Source: Candidatus Binatota bacterium (GTDB taxonomy: Bacteria > Desulfobacterota > Binatia > UBA1149). From it: DNA of 64,000 nt. The notes under the pieces are model-generated. The model saw only the letters and a list, made by a program, of their open reading frames with translations, was not told the DNA's origin and made no database searches. Position 1 is the stretch's first letter. Every line of letters begins with the position of its first letter. Positions 1-8,964 of this stretch are shown piece by piece. The stretch is taken from positions 1 through 64,000 of the forward strand of contig DUBO01000044.1 of the NCBI GenBank assembly GCA_012960245.1, given 5' to 3'. The translations under genes were made by a program, and so were the position numbers.

Positions 1-330
1 CATCCCGAGGCAATGAAAAAGCACACGAGCCATTTACACAACAACCTGCTGAACATCGCGGCCGAACGCGGGATTCCGGGACTCTTGGCCTGGATGTGGT
101 TCATGGGCGCGTTTTTCGCCGCCGCGTTAAGGCGCTTGAAAGGATACGGCGAATCGGGGTTCGAGAAGCGTTATTTGAGCGTCGCTGGGCTCTCGGCGAT
201 TACTGGATTTTTCATCGCCGGACTATTTGAATATAACTACGGCGATTCGGAAGTGGTCATGCTCGCCTACTTCGCCATGTCGCTTCCGTTCATGGGAGCG
301 CGAGAGACGGGTTCTACCGGAGGCGGATGA
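1..330 (+). CDS. O-antigen ligase/polymerase family protein, C-terminal part
   Basis: The reading frame is open from the first base of the window, so this is the 3' end of a longer gene; about 109 residues are visible. The stretch HLHNNLLNIAAERGIPGL is the periplasmic-loop signature of the WaaL/Wzy O-antigen ligase family, which transfers or polymerises undecaprenyl-linked glycans at the periplasmic face. Hydrophobic segments follow (LLAWMWFMGAFFAAAL and a second one around GFFIAGLFEYN), as expected for the last membrane helices of the family. The stop overlaps the convergent carboxypeptidase remnant by 17 bp. Ligase and polymerase cannot be told apart from this tail alone. Confidence 0.8.
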   Translation, partial: HPEAMKKHTSHLHNNLLNIAAERGIPGLLAWMWFMGAFFAAALRRLKGYGESGFEKRYLSVAGLSAITGFFIAGLFEYNYGDSEVVMLAYFAMSLPFMGARETGSTGGG

Positions 331-706
331 TCGTTTGCAGGAAGCTGAGGCGATCAACCGATTCGCCGGCGGTGAGTAAAACCTCACCCATTTTTTCCCC
401 GTGAAGTTCGTACACGAGACGGCCCACTTGCTGTCCTGCCCGGACGGGAGCGGAAACCGAGGCGGGGATTTCTTTGCGGACAGAAATATTTTTCTCTTGC
501 CCCCGCCGGACCAGTTTGCGAAATCTGCTTTTAGACTTCAGATGGATAATGTCCTTCTGGCCGCGTTTGACTTTCACCGTATAGCCGGTTTTATTCTCGG
601 ATTTTTGTCCTTCATACCAACGAAAGTTAGCGAATCCCCACGCGAGCAGGCGTTTCGCCTCGAATTCGGTCAAGAGACCGCCTACCGTGTTGTCCGCCAC
701 GCCCAT
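314..706 (-). pseudogene. Truncated D-Ala-D-Ala carboxypeptidase (PBP5 C-terminal domain only)
   Basis: The 130 residues match the end of DacA-type penicillin-binding proteins: EAKRLLAWGFANF corresponds to the helix closing the peptidase domain, and the beta-rich part (VRRGQEKNISV, then SAPVRAGQQVGRLVYELHGE) matches the PBP5_C domain of E. coli DacA. The serine peptidase domain with SxxK, SxN and KTG is absent. The open frame starts 16 bp after the stop of the upstream cytochrome gene, so the 5' two thirds of the gene have been lost, probably by deletion. A free-standing expressed PBP5_C domain is possible but less likely. The usual amphipathic membrane anchor at the C-terminus is also not evident. 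Confidence 0.6.
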
Positions 707-722
707 AGCAGGGCCCGTCGTG

Positions 723-3296
723 CTACCGAGCCGACACGCCCAGGAAGGCGCCCAGCGAGTCAGCCCCCGCCGGGGGAGCTGCTTTTTCTACGCCCAGGTT
801 TTCTTCCATCCAGCGGTTCGCCTGGGGTTCGGTCAAGGGCTTTCGACTGACCGCAAAGTGTTCCAAGGCCAACTTACCCTTGCCCTCTGCGTGGCAAGCC
901 GCACAGTCCAGGCCCGACGGATTAGCGTGAGCGGCCGGTACGCCGGCCGGTCCAGCCTCCTCGTCCCCCTCGGTAATCACGGCACCCAGCTCGTAGCCGT
1001 CTACACCGGAAAAATACTTGACGACGGAGTCGGCTTCTTCCGAGCTCATGCCGAAGGTAGGCATCCTCACGTCAAGCCAGGGGCGCAAGCGTACGGGCTT
1101 GAGAAGGAAATCAAAAAACCAATCCTGTTGCAGCTTGGTACCCTCGCCCTCGAGTATCGGCGGAGCATTTTCGAGGTTTTCGTAGTACTTACGAATCTTC
1201 CCCTCGCTGCCTTCGAGCGTATGGCAACCATTACAGTTGTAGTAGTTGACGACCTCGCGACCGCGGGCTACCTCGATGTCGCCGGCCCCGTGGGCCATGA
1301 AACGACTGTTGGTTTTTGACTCGGTACGACTGGAAAGAAACGCGACCAAGGCCAGTGCGTCTTCTTCTGACAGGTTGAAGTCAGGCATCACTGCACCGAT
1401 TCGATCAGTGGCGTAGCCCCTCGGCTCAAGAACCTTGTGGTAGGTGTAGTCGTACCAGGTATGGGCAACGTCGGTGCGGTTGCCGAAATACAACTCCTCG
1501 TCAAACTTCGAACCAAAGAACGAAAGCTCCGCCCCAATACGAACCTGCCCTTTCATGCCGTCGATTTCATGACAACCAAAGCAACCGTACTTGCGAATGA
1601 GCTCTTCGCCCTGTTCCACGGTTGCCGCTTCGGCGAGTCGACCGCGCAACGCGCCGTCTGCTTCCCTCGGGTCCCCCTCTCGCAGTGTAAGGAGGTAAGA
1701 AGTAATAGCTCCGGCTTCCTTTTCAGCGAGCCTCAGGTTCGGCATCTTGGTGTGCGAAGAAAATCCTCTCGGGTCACGCACCCAGTTGTACAACCACAAT
1801 CCCGTGGTCTTTTCTGCAACACGCGCCAGGTTCGGTGCAACGTCCTTGCCGTCGGCCACGTGGCTCGCGAACTCATCAGCCGCAAAGCCGTGACAGCCCA
1901 GACAGCCCAGAGAACGGGTGAGAGCTTTGCCTTCCGCCACCAGCCCGGCGTTGCCTGGATCAACACCCACGGGACTGTCAGCCGCGTCCAACCAGGTCAC
2001 CGATTCTTCGAGGGAGTCCGACAACAGGTAGGCCACTATAGCCTCAGCCTCGTCCCTCTCCAGCAAAAAGTCAGGCATGCGCGTGCGCGGCCGGAAAGCG
2101 GTCGGGTCAGCTACCCAGTCGACCAACCATTCGGGGTTGTCCTTGGCCGCGACTCGCTTGAGAGAAGGAGCCACCTTCGCCAGGTGGTCGTAGCCATAAG
2201 CCAGATGGCAACCGTGGCAACCCAGTTCCTGAAACAGACGTTCACCGCGAGCACCCGCGTCCTGTTTCTCCATTCCCTGCAGCGACACGTGACAACTCAG
2301 GCAGCGTGCTTCCAGTCCGCCTTCAAAAGTAACGAGAGGATCTTCCCAGTAGTGGTCTCCACCGTGGGCCCGCTCTACTTCGTTCATCGCCGCCCCCTCT
2401 CCACCGTGGCAGGGAGTGCAACCAAACTTGCGCACTTCGTGGTTGCCCAGGTAGTACTTGCGGTCGGGATGGGTGCGGAAAGGGTTCTCTTCTTCTTCGA
2501 AACCGCTCTTGTCGATGGCCACGTGGCAGTTCTGGCAACGCTCTACCTTACTGACCAGTTGATCGAAGTTGTTGCGCTCGAAGTCGGCAAGGACCACCTG
2601 TTCAACGACCGGTATATTGGGGACCCTCATGCCTAACATCTCAAAAGAAACCGAATCGAGCTTCTGCCCGATGCTCCCCAGTTCAGCCATGAAAGGCCGC
2701 AAGTCGGATTCGGCCTGCTCTTCGCGCTCGCGAATCTCCCTCGCGGCAGCTTCCAAGGCGGCAACGGCAACCTCGGCCCCTTCGAAGGCAGCCAGGGTGA
2801 CTTCCAGGCGGTCCTCGAGGGCTGCAACCGCGGCCAGTTCAGAATCCCCGCTCTCGCCGTGAAGCTTGGCAAACTCGACCCTGTACCAGGCTTCCTCAAT
2901 CTCGCTCTTGACCACGCGGTTGTCGAGATCGGTCTCCATGGCAGTTACTTCAGCGCGGGATTTTTCCCTGGCCAGCCGACTGAGTTCTTCGGCGGCCTCG
3001 CCCGACGCGAGATCAAGTCTCGTCTGTTCAAGGGCGGCAAGTGCTTCACCGTAAGCTGGGTCTTCGGCTAGACGGACCAGCTCAGTTTCGCGCTGAAGCT
3101 CGTACTTATCTATCGCAAGCCTGTAAAAATCAGCCTTGTACTTCTTCCACTCGTGCCGAGAGAAAGTATCCTGCCACACGGCCCACACAGTGCAGGCCAC
3201 CAGTACGCCTATGACGAGAAGAAAAACTGCGCCGTAAGAACGCTTTTCTTCTTCTTCGACTAAGCCGCGGTTGCTTGTAAATTTGCCCTTGGCCAT
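723..3296 (-). CDS. Membrane-anchored octaheme c-type cytochrome of the bc complex
   Basis: 857 residues. One membrane helix lies near residues 22-41, followed by a long charged coiled-coil-like region (about 45-215), so the protein is anchored with a periplasmic body. Eight CxxCH haem c sites are visible: CQNCH (~254), CTPCH (~293), CLSCH (~332), CHGCH (~360), CLGCH (~465), CFGCH (~572), CNGCH (~688) and CAACH (~798). Several are followed by a PxMP-like segment (TRMPDF, TKMPNL, AVMPDF, VRMPTF) that could supply axial methionines. It is the last gene of the Rieske/cytochrome b operon and presumably takes electrons from the Rieske centre in place of cytochrome c1. Confidence 0.85.
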   Translation of the reverse strand: MAKGKFTSNRGLVEEEEKRSYGAVFLLVIGVLVACTVWAVWQDTFSRHEWKKYKADFYRLAIDKYELQRETELVRLAEDPAYGEALAALEQTRLDLASGEAAEELSRLAREKSRAEVTAMETDLDNRVVKSEIEEAWYRVEFAKLHGESGDSELAAVAALEDRLEVTLAAFEGAEVAVAALEAAAREIREREEQAESDLRPFMAELGSIGQKLDSVSFEMLGMRVPNIPVVEQVVLADFERNNFDQLVSKVERCQNCHVAIDKSGFEEEENPFRTHPDRKYYLGNHEVRKFGCTPCHGGEGAAMNEVERAHGGDHYWEDPLVTFEGGLEARCLSCHVSLQGMEKQDAGARGERLFQELGCHGCHLAYGYDHLAKVAPSLKRVAAKDNPEWLVDWVADPTAFRPRTRMPDFLLERDEAEAIVAYLLSDSLEESVTWLDAADSPVGVDPGNAGLVAEGKALTRSLGCLGCHGFAADEFASHVADGKDVAPNLARVAEKTTGLWLYNWVRDPRGFSSHTKMPNLRLAEKEAGAITSYLLTLREGDPREADGALRGRLAEAATVEQGEELIRKYGCFGCHEIDGMKGQVRIGAELSFFGSKFDEELYFGNRTDVAHTWYDYTYHKVLEPRGYATDRIGAVMPDFNLSEEDALALVAFLSSRTESKTNSRFMAHGAGDIEVARGREVVNYYNCNGCHTLEGSEGKIRKYYENLENAPPILEGEGTKLQQDWFFDFLLKPVRLRPWLDVRMPTFGMSSEEADSVVKYFSGVDGYELGAVITEGDEEAGPAGVPAAHANPSGLDCAACHAEGKGKLALEHFAVSRKPLTEPQANRWMEENLGVEKAAPPAGADSLGAFLGVSAR

Positions 3297-3356
3297 CTCG
3301 TGTTCCCGGTTGGTCCTGATCTACTTCAATTAGAGGAGCAGCGGCCGTAACCGCGC

Positions 3357-3527
3357 TCAGTTCCCACGTCCTTCTATCAAGCGGCCGACATAAAACAGCC
3401 CGGCACCCGAAGCCGCCAATCCCAGTTCCCTTAACAAGGTCACGGCACCGGTTATCCCCGCCACAAGCCCGAAGCCGACCACGCAGAGGCCGGCGACCTG
3501 CAATCCCCTGGCGAAATAGAACTCCAC
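3357..3527 (-). CDS. Small hydrophobic protein in bc-complex operon
   Basis: A 56-codon frame begins with GTG 4 bp after the stop of the subunit-IV gene and ends before the octaheme cytochrome gene. The predicted protein begins VEFYFARGLQVAGL and is hydrophobic almost throughout, with two short membrane-spanning stretches (around residues 8-30 and 35-48) and a charged tail ending EGRGN. It fills the only gap in an otherwise tightly packed operon and lies in the same direction, which supports it being real. It is probably an accessory membrane subunit of the bc complex. I do not recognise a named family. The GTG start is inferred from position and lacks a strong ribosome-binding site. Confidence 0.55.
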   Translation of the reverse strand: MEFYFARGLQVAGLCVVGFGLVAGITGAVTLLRELGLAASGAGLFYVGRLIEGRGN

Positions 3528-3531
3528 TTCG

Positions 3532-4374
3532 TCAGATATTAATCCAGGGTGTAACCATGATGTACTTGATATTGAAGCCCATCCTCATGATGAGCTTGAT
3601 AACAACCGCGATCATGTTGAGGAACAGAAAACTCGCGAGGCCGAACCTCGCCATCCCCCAACGTTCCATGAATTCGCGGCCCTTGGCCCGCACGATCAGC
3701 CAGTACATCAAGCCGGTACCAAGGACGAAATAGCCGCCCACCACCGCCAGGCCGAACAGGGCAGACAGGGTGTAATCCCTGAATCCGAACAGGTATGGCA
3801 AGTCGACGTTGCTCATGGCGACGACCTTATGGCTGTCCCACACTTCCCACGGCCAGAACCAGTTCCACCCCGGGCCGCGGAGAAACGTCCCCACCACGAT
3901 CAACACGATCCAGAGAACATGGAAGCCACCAAAAAACGTAAGGATCTCCCACTTACGGTCGGCGTAACAGAAATAGCCGTTGCCCTTGGGATTGATGTCT
4001 ATGTAGGGCAACACCATGAGGCCCACGATTATAAACGACGGGAGCACCACGCCGGCGTGCCAGGGGTCAAAGAAAACCAGGATTTCCTGCAGTCCGAGGA
4101 AATACCAGGGCGCCTTCGAAGGGTTGGGAGTCCTGGTAGGTGCCGCCGGCTGTTCCAGCGGCGCATCCACGAGCAATGACCACACAAGCATGAAAGCCAG
4201 TACAGCCAGGAAACAGATAAACTCCGCCCTGACGAGATGCGGCCAGGTGTGAATCTTGTCGTCACCCGGCCCCTTGGCTCTCAGCAGGGTCTTTTCCACT
4301 CGCCCGCCGTCGGAAACCTGCGGCGCGGCTTTGCCAACGTCCGCCATGGTCTTGATCTGTTTAGATTCAGCCAT
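3532..4374 (-). CDS. Cytochrome b C-terminal domain protein (subunit IV/PetD-like)
   Basis: 280 residues corresponding to the C-terminal half of cytochrome b. KAPWYFLGLQEILVFFD contains the quinol-oxidation-site loop (PEWY of mitochondrial cytochrome b, here APWY), followed by PYIDINPKGNGYFCYADRKW and several membrane helices. A cytosolic N-terminal extension of about 60 residues carries KIHTWPHLVRAEF, which I know from similar split bc complexes of deltaproteobacteria. It lies 6 bp downstream of the haem-binding cytochrome b gene. Together they form the split cytochrome b of a menaquinol:cytochrome c oxidoreductase. The C-terminal portion after the core helices is longer than in plant PetD. 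Confidence 0.85.
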   Translation of the reverse strand: MAESKQIKTMADVGKAAPQVSDGGRVEKTLLRAKGPGDDKIHTWPHLVRAEFICFLAVLAFMLVWSLLVDAPLEQPAAPTRTPNPSKAPWYFLGLQEILVFFDPWHAGVVLPSFIIVGLMVLPYIDINPKGNGYFCYADRKWEILTFFGGFHVLWIVLIVVGTFLRGPGWNWFWPWEVWDSHKVVAMSNVDLPYLFGFRDYTLSALFGLAVVGGYFVLGTGLMYWLIVRAKGREFMERWGMARFGLASFLFLNMIAVVIKLIMRMGFNIKYIMVTPWINI

Positions 4375-4380
4375 GTCGCC

Positions 4381-5151
4381 TCACAGTGCCGGGCCGGATA
4401 GGCCGTCCCGCCTAATTCTCCAGAAGTGAACGATCAACAGCAGCGTTGTCACCAGGGGAAAGAAGATGCAGTGCAGGATGTAAAACCGCAGGAGCGTGTG
4501 CGGGCCAATCTCGCCGCCGCCGAATATCAACGCGCGCGCATCGTAGACCGCGTTTACCCCGGCAAACTCAGCAAAGGGCCCTTCGTGCCCCAGCAACGGT
4601 GTAGCGCGGGCCATGTTTGACCCCACGGTCACCGCCCAGATCGAAAGCTGATCCCAGGGCAGCAGGTAACCGGTAAAACTGAGCAGCAAGGTAAGCACGA
4701 GCAGGATCACTCCCACGACCCAGTTAAACTCGCGCGGGGGTTTGTACGAGCCGGTCATGAACACCCGGAACATGTGTAGCCACACCGCGATGACCATTGC
4801 GTGCGCGGCCCAGCGATGCATGTTTCTCATGAGCATACCGAAGGGCATGTCGAACTCGAGGTACTTCATGTCGGCGTACGCGTACTCGGCAACCGGTCGG
4901 TAGTAGAACATGAGATAGACACCGGTCACCACGGTAATAAGAAACATCAGGAAGGTTATACCGCCCATGCACCAGGTGAACTTCAAGCGAATCCCGTGCC
5001 GTCTCACCTTCGAAGGATGAAGGTGAAGCCAGACATTACCTGAGACCATCAACACGCGGTTGCGCGGAGTGTCGTCGTAGCCGTGCCGGAAGATCGACTG
5101 CCACACCGGGCTCTCGACGATCTGCTTTTTGATTTCCTCCCACTTGCTCAT
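4381..5151 (-). CDS. Cytochrome b N-terminal domain protein (b6-like, dihaem)
   Basis: 256 residues with four membrane helices. The haem-ligating histidine pairs are visible: [15 protein letters not shown] in helix B, and [17 protein letters not shown] in helix D. The segment [21 protein letters not shown] is the conserved cd-loop region around the quinone site. The protein carries both b haems of the bc complex in the cytoplasmic membrane. It stands between the Rieske gene and the subunit-IV gene, in the order Rieske, b6, IV found in split-type complexes. The start at 5151 gives the usual cytosolic N-terminus before the first amphipathic helix. Confidence 0.9.
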   Translation of the reverse strand: MSKWEEIKKQIVESPVWQSIFRHGYDDTPRNRVLMVSGNVWLHLHPSKVRRHGIRLKFTWCMGGITFLMFLITVVTGVYLMFYYRPVAEYAYADMKYLEFDMPFGMLMRNMHRWAAHAMVIAVWLHMFRVFMTGSYKPPREFNWVVGVILLVLTLLLSFTGYLLPWDQLSIWAVTVGSNMARATPLLGHEGPFAEFAGVNAVYDARALIFGGGEIGPHTLLRFYILHCIFFPLVTTLLLIVHFWRIRRDGLSGPAL

Positions 5152-5194
5152 AAGTATTGTTTCTATCCCCGTCTGCGGTCAGGCCGCTGCAGAT

Positions 5195-5794
5195 TCAGAC
5201 CGTCAGGTACGACCCGGGCTTGCCCCAGTCGCCTCTTTCCGACCGATACTTCACGCCCACGTCTACCAGCAACTCGCCTTCTTCGGTCAAGGTGATGCGC
5301 ACCCGCTCGAGCGGCCGCGGCGCCGGACCTTCAAAATTAACCCCGCTACGGTAGAAGCCGCTGCCGTGGCAGGGACACTTGAACTTGTTCTCGGCCGTCA
5401 GCCAGCGCGGCGTGCACCCAAGGTGAGTACACTTGGCGTAAAGGGCGTAAAACCCTTTCTCGTCCCTGACGATCCAGACTCGAAAGTCCTTCTTGAATTT
5501 CTCACTGACCTCGCCAATGCCAAAATCATCGGGTATGCCGGCCTTGAAGGTCGTGTCGGGCTTGAACAGCACCCGCGGAAAGCTGGAACGCATTCCCGCA
5601 AGCAGGGTCGCCAGCGACACAATTCCGAAACCCGACCAGCCCAGCCGTCCGAAAAAATCGCGCCTCGACCACACGCTGGCCATCTGCTCTTTGCCACGCT
5701 TGCGGCGGTCAGCCTCCTGTTGCTGCTCGACGCGTCGCTGCTCATGGATGCCGGCGATTTCTTCTGCGCTCAGTTCCTCTTTATCTTTCGCCAT
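5195..5794 (-). CDS. Rieske [2Fe-2S] iron-sulfur protein
   Basis: 199 residues. A twin-arginine-type segment, SRRDFFG, precedes a single hydrophobic helix (FGIVSLATLLAG), so the protein is probably exported folded by Tat and stays membrane-anchored. The cluster motifs are CTHLGC and CPCHGSGF, supplying two Cys and two His ligands and the disulfide cysteines. It shuttles electrons from quinol at the cytochrome b site to the multihaem cytochrome. The N-terminal 60 residues are cytosolic and charged. It lies 9 bp downstream of an acidic membrane protein that begins the operon. Confidence 0.92.
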   Translation of the reverse strand: MAKDKEELSAEEIAGIHEQRRVEQQQEADRRKRGKEQMASVWSRRDFFGRLGWSGFGIVSLATLLAGMRSSFPRVLFKPDTTFKAGIPDDFGIGEVSEKFKKDFRVWIVRDEKGFYALYAKCTHLGCTPRWLTAENKFKCPCHGSGFYRSGVNFEGPAPRPLERVRITLTEEGELLVDVGVKYRSERGDWGKPGSYLTV

Positions 5795-5803
5795 CGCTAT
5801 TTC

Positions 5804-6370
5804 TTATTCCCGGTCCGATCCTGCTGCAGAACTTCCGTCGTCTCCGCTCTCAGCCCAAGCTCCTGTCATCCCGCTCCAGAACTTCTGGAGCAACATCACC
5901 AGCAGTCCCCAGGCAAGCAGCCCCCCCCCGAAGGCGAGGATGAGCATCCCAATCGGCGGGAAAACCGGTATCAACAACGGGCCCACGATGCACAAGAGCA
6001 CCCCCAGGCCAAAACTGCTTACACCAGTGCCTCTTCCTCTTAGTGAATCCTCGCGCTCTTCATTACTCGACGCCCGCCCTGCCGATGGCTCGGCCACCGG
6101 CAATCGGTCTCGCACCAGCGCGACCGCATAATCGTGAAGCCCTTCCTGCTCAGCGGCCTCCGCTCGGCCTATGACTTCGGCCAACTCATCGGCCATGTCT
6201 TCGAGCCATGTCTCGACCTCGGCAACCTCGGCTACCCGGGGCACCTCGACCGACGCTTCCCCGGAAGTTGAACCAGGGGCAGTTTCCTCGGCCTTATCCT
6301 CAGCCGCGTCCTCAGCCAACAGGCCTTGTCCGCTATCTCCGACTCCCCTGTCGGTTTCTTCACCAGCCAC
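5804..6370 (-). CDS. Acidic protein with C-terminal membrane hairpin, first gene of bc operon
   Basis: 188 residues, family not recognised. The first ~110 residues are rich in Glu, Ala and Ser and probably disordered or helical. Two hydrophobic segments follow (VSSFGLGVLLCIVGPLLIPVF and GMLILAFGGGLLAWGLLVMLL) in a hairpin arrangement, then a short polar tail. It is immediately upstream of the Rieske gene with 9 bp between, so it is probably co-transcribed with the bc complex. An assembly or accessory role is plausible but only an inference from position. The 152 bp upstream are shared with the divergent comF-like gene and presumably hold both promoters. Confidence 0.6.
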   Translation of the reverse strand: MAGEETDRGVGDSGQGLLAEDAAEDKAEETAPGSTSGEASVEVPRVAEVAEVETWLEDMADELAEVIGRAEAAEQEGLHDYAVALVRDRLPVAEPSAGRASSNEEREDSLRGRGTGVSSFGLGVLLCIVGPLLIPVFPPIGMLILAFGGGLLAWGLLVMLLQKFWSGMTGAWAESGDDGSSAAGSDRE

Positions 6371-6528
6371 GTTCTATCCGGGTCGCCCCGCTCAAAGCTG
6401 CGTCGCTACCGACTGCTACCTCCGCTGAGCTATTACAAACCATCGACCTCGTCAACCACGCATTAGCCAACGTTTATATGTCTAAAAAGTTATTGCGCGA
6501 ACGCTAATACATGGGGTAGAACTTGAGT

Positions 6529-7230
6529 ATGTCAGCGGCAGAGCCTTCGTATTACCTGCGTCTGCTCGCAGCGCTTGGGAGCCACTACTGCCCCGCGTGC
6601 TTCTCCCCCGCTGATTTCGCAAAAGAGTCCCGGTGTTACGGTGCCTGCTCTACCAGGGCGCGGATGGATCCGCTGCTCCCAAGCCACCCTGCTATCGCAA
6701 GCGCGGGCTTCGTAGACTTTTACGAAGCTGAACCCATGCCTGGCCTTTCGGCCTCACTGCGGGCTTTCAAATACGGCGACCTGCGCAGCAGGGGGCGGGC
6801 CTTGTGCCTGCTGTTTGCCGCCGCAGTGGCCGACTGGGCACCCGCGATAGACTTCGTGGTGCCGGTAGCCTCGATACCCGAGCGCCAGAAAACAAGGGGC
6901 TTCAACCAGGCCGGCTGGCTTGCCTGCTCTGCCGCACGAGCACTAGCCATCCCCTGCCATACCACCCTGCTCAGACGCAGGCCCGGACAGGCCCAGGCTC
7001 GCAGCAGCGGTGCCCAGCGGCGTAGCTTACGCGGCCAGTTCTACTGTACGCGGCAAATGCCCACCGGGGCCCGGGTACTGCTGGTCGACGATGTCTACAC
7101 AACGGGTGCAACCGCCGGCGACAGTGCCCAGGCACTGGCCCGGGCCGGAGCTGGAAGCGTTCACTTTGCCTGCCTGCTGGCCACGCCCGAGACGCGATCC
7201 GCCAGGAGAATTGAACCAACGTGTCTTTGA
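6529..7230 (+). CDS. ComF-family phosphoribosyltransferase-like protein
   Basis: About 233 residues. The N-terminus has CPAC followed by CYGAC, a reduced form of the zinc-binding region of ComF/GntX proteins. The C-terminal half is a type I phosphoribosyltransferase fold with the PRPP-loop motif VLLVDDVYTTGAT, and RGFNQA is the typical ComF motif. ComF proteins take part in DNA uptake or DNA metabolism; the enzymatic activity is generally not established. I chose the ATG at 6529; a TTG two codons upstream is an alternative. The gene precedes purM by 31 bp on the same strand and may be co-transcribed with it. Confidence 0.8.
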   Translation: MSAAEPSYYLRLLAALGSHYCPACFSPADFAKESRCYGACSTRARMDPLLPSHPAIASAGFVDFYEAEPMPGLSASLRAFKYGDLRSRGRALCLLFAAAVADWAPAIDFVVPVASIPERQKTRGFNQAGWLACSAARALAIPCHTTLLRRRPGQAQARSSGAQRRSLRGQFYCTRQMPTGARVLLVDDVYTTGATAGDSAQALARAGAGSVHFACLLATPETRSARRIEPTCL

Positions 7231-7261
7231 CTACTCGCGCCCGCTCCGATAATCGCGGCAC

Positions 7262-8308
7262 GTGGCTTCCGCAGGCTCGCACACTTACCGAAGCGCAGGC
7301 GTTGACGTCGCAGCGGCTGACAGGCTGGTAAAACGAATCGCCGCGCTCGCGGGGTCCACCCGCACGGCAGACGTTCTATCGGGCGTTGGACCCTTTGCCG
7401 CCGCTGTCCGTGTTCCCTCCCGCTACCGCAAGCCGGTGCTGCTGTCCTCGTCCGACGGCGTGGGGACCAAGCTCGAAGTAGCAATACTGTCCGGCCGCCA
7501 CAACAGCATCGGCATCGACCTCGTGGCGATGAACGTGAACGACTTGATCACGGCCGGGGCGAGCCCGCTGTTCTTCCTTGACTACCTCGCTGCGGGCAAG
7601 CTCGCGTCTATCGACGCGGAATCGATCATCGCCGGCATCGCCGAAGGCTGCCGGCAGTCGAAGGCCAGCCTGGTCGGCGGCGAGACGGCAGAAATGCCCG
7701 GCTTCTATCCCGACGGGCACTACGACCTCGCGGGTTTCTGCGTAGGCGTTGCCGAAGAGAAAGACCTTATCGACGGGAGCGCTGTGCGCGCGGGCGACTT
7801 GCTCGTGGGCTTGCACTCATCGGGCCTGCACAGCAACGGCTACAGCCTGGCGCGCAAGGCGCTGGGTGTCACCAACCGACGCTCGCTCGGACGCTTTCGC
7901 CGCGAGCTGGGGCGCAGCCTGGAAGACGAGTTACTCGAGCCAACCCTGGTTTATGTTCGACCGGTGCTGGGCGCCCTGTCGAGATTTCGTATCCATGCGA
8001 TGGCGCACATCACCGGCGGAGGACTGCCCGGCAACCTGCCGCGGGTTCTGCCCGAGGGAGTCTCGGCAGTGGTCGATCGCGACTCCTTCCCGTCCCTCCC
8101 GATATTCGAATTACTCGCCAGCAAGGGAGGCATATCGCGTGCAGAGATGGATCGTACCTTCAACTGCGGCATTGGTTACGTGATGGTCGTTGCAGCCAGC
8201 CAGGCGAAGCGCGTCGTTACCTACCTCCGAAGGGCCCGCTGCGGGGCGTCGATCATGGGAGAAATCATTCCGGGCAACCGAAGCGTCCGCTATCGCGGCA
8301 AACGATGA
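7262..8308 (+). CDS. purM: Phosphoribosylformylglycinamidine cyclo-ligase (AIR synthetase)
   Basis: 348 residues, the usual PurM length. It catalyses ATP-dependent ring closure of FGAM to AIR in purine synthesis. Typical segments are YRSAGVDVAAADRLVKRI at the start, SSDGVGTKL, the MNVNDLITAGASPLFFLDYLA region, GGETAEMPGFY, LVGLHSSGLHSNGYSLAR and HITGGGLPGNLPRVL. The start codon is GTG. The stop overlaps the purN start by 4 bp (ATGA), so the two are translationally coupled. Together with the following gene it forms a conserved purM-purN pair. Confidence 0.95.
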   Translation: MASAGSHTYRSAGVDVAAADRLVKRIAALAGSTRTADVLSGVGPFAAAVRVPSRYRKPVLLSSSDGVGTKLEVAILSGRHNSIGIDLVAMNVNDLITAGASPLFFLDYLAAGKLASIDAESIIAGIAEGCRQSKASLVGGETAEMPGFYPDGHYDLAGFCVGVAEEKDLIDGSAVRAGDLLVGLHSSGLHSNGYSLARKALGVTNRRSLGRFRRELGRSLEDELLEPTLVYVRPVLGALSRFRIHAMAHITGGGLPGNLPRVLPEGVSAVVDRDSFPSLPIFELLASKGGISRAEMDRTFNCGIGYVMVVAASQAKRVVTYLRRARCGASIMGEIIPGNRSVRYRGKR

Positions 8309-8964
8309 AGAAAGCCTTCCGCATAGGAGTAATGGCCTCGGGCAGCGGCACCAATTTTGGCGCCCTCGCCAAGGCTTGCGCCGATGCTGATTTTCCAGCG
8401 ACCATAGGCCTGCTGCTGTGCAACAGGCCTGGGGCGGGAGCCCTTACCATCGCCGAGGAGTTCAACGTCCCCACCGCTGTGCTTCAACAAGCCGATTACG
8501 ACGACCGGGAATCCTTTGACGCGGCGGCGGCCGGAGAATTAAAATCGGCGAAAGTGAACCTCGTAGTCATGGCCGGCTTCGACCGGCTGGTCACGCCTGC
8601 CCTGCTCGACGAATTCCCCGGCGGGATAATTAATATACACCCGGCAATCCTTCCGGCGTTTCGTGGAGCCGAGGCCCAGACGCAAGCCGCCGAGTACGGG
8701 GTCACCCTGACTGGTGCCACCGTGCACTTCGTAGACCGGGACGTAGACCACGGCCCTATCATCGTACAGGCAGCCGTCCCCGTATTGGCCGGCACCGACG
8801 CCGCCACACTGAGAAAGCTCGTGCTCACCGAAGAACACCGCATCCTGCCCTGGGCGGTAAAAGTACTGGCGGAGGGCAGGGTCAGTGTAGATGGCCGGGT
8901 GGTAAAGATAAGCGGGGCGAGCCTTCCATCAAGCGCCCTGACCAGCCCCGACGTGGACGCTTGA
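8305..8964 (+). CDS. purN: Phosphoribosylglycinamide formyltransferase
   Basis: 219 residues. PurN transfers a formyl group from 10-formyl-tetrahydrofolate to GAR. MASGSGTNFGAL is the phosphate-binding start, and NIHPAILPAFRGAEA and GATVHFVDRDVDHGPII contain the catalytic Asn-His region and the conserved Asp. The usual PAFPGxHA is here PAFRGAEA, a mild deviation in the substrate loop. It overlaps purM by 4 bp. Its stop abuts the stop of the convergent glycosyltransferase gene. A second formyl-tetrahydrofolate enzyme, PurU, is encoded 1.4 kb away. Confidence 0.93.
   Translation: MKKAFRIGVMASGSGTNFGALAKACADADFPATIGLLLCNRPGAGALTIAEEFNVPTAVLQQADYDDRESFDAAAAGELKSAKVNLVVMAGFDRLVTPALLDEFPGGIINIHPAILPAFRGAEAQTQAAEYGVTLTGATVHFVDRDVDHGPIIVQAAVPVLAGTDAATLRKLVLTEEHRILPWAVKVLAEGRVSVDGRVVKISGASLPSSALTSPDVDA

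Noticed and set aside
687-2636. Long plus-strand open frames opposite the octaheme cytochrome
   Set aside because: They are antisense to a gene with eight haem motifs and encode no recognisable domain; high GC gives long shadow frames.
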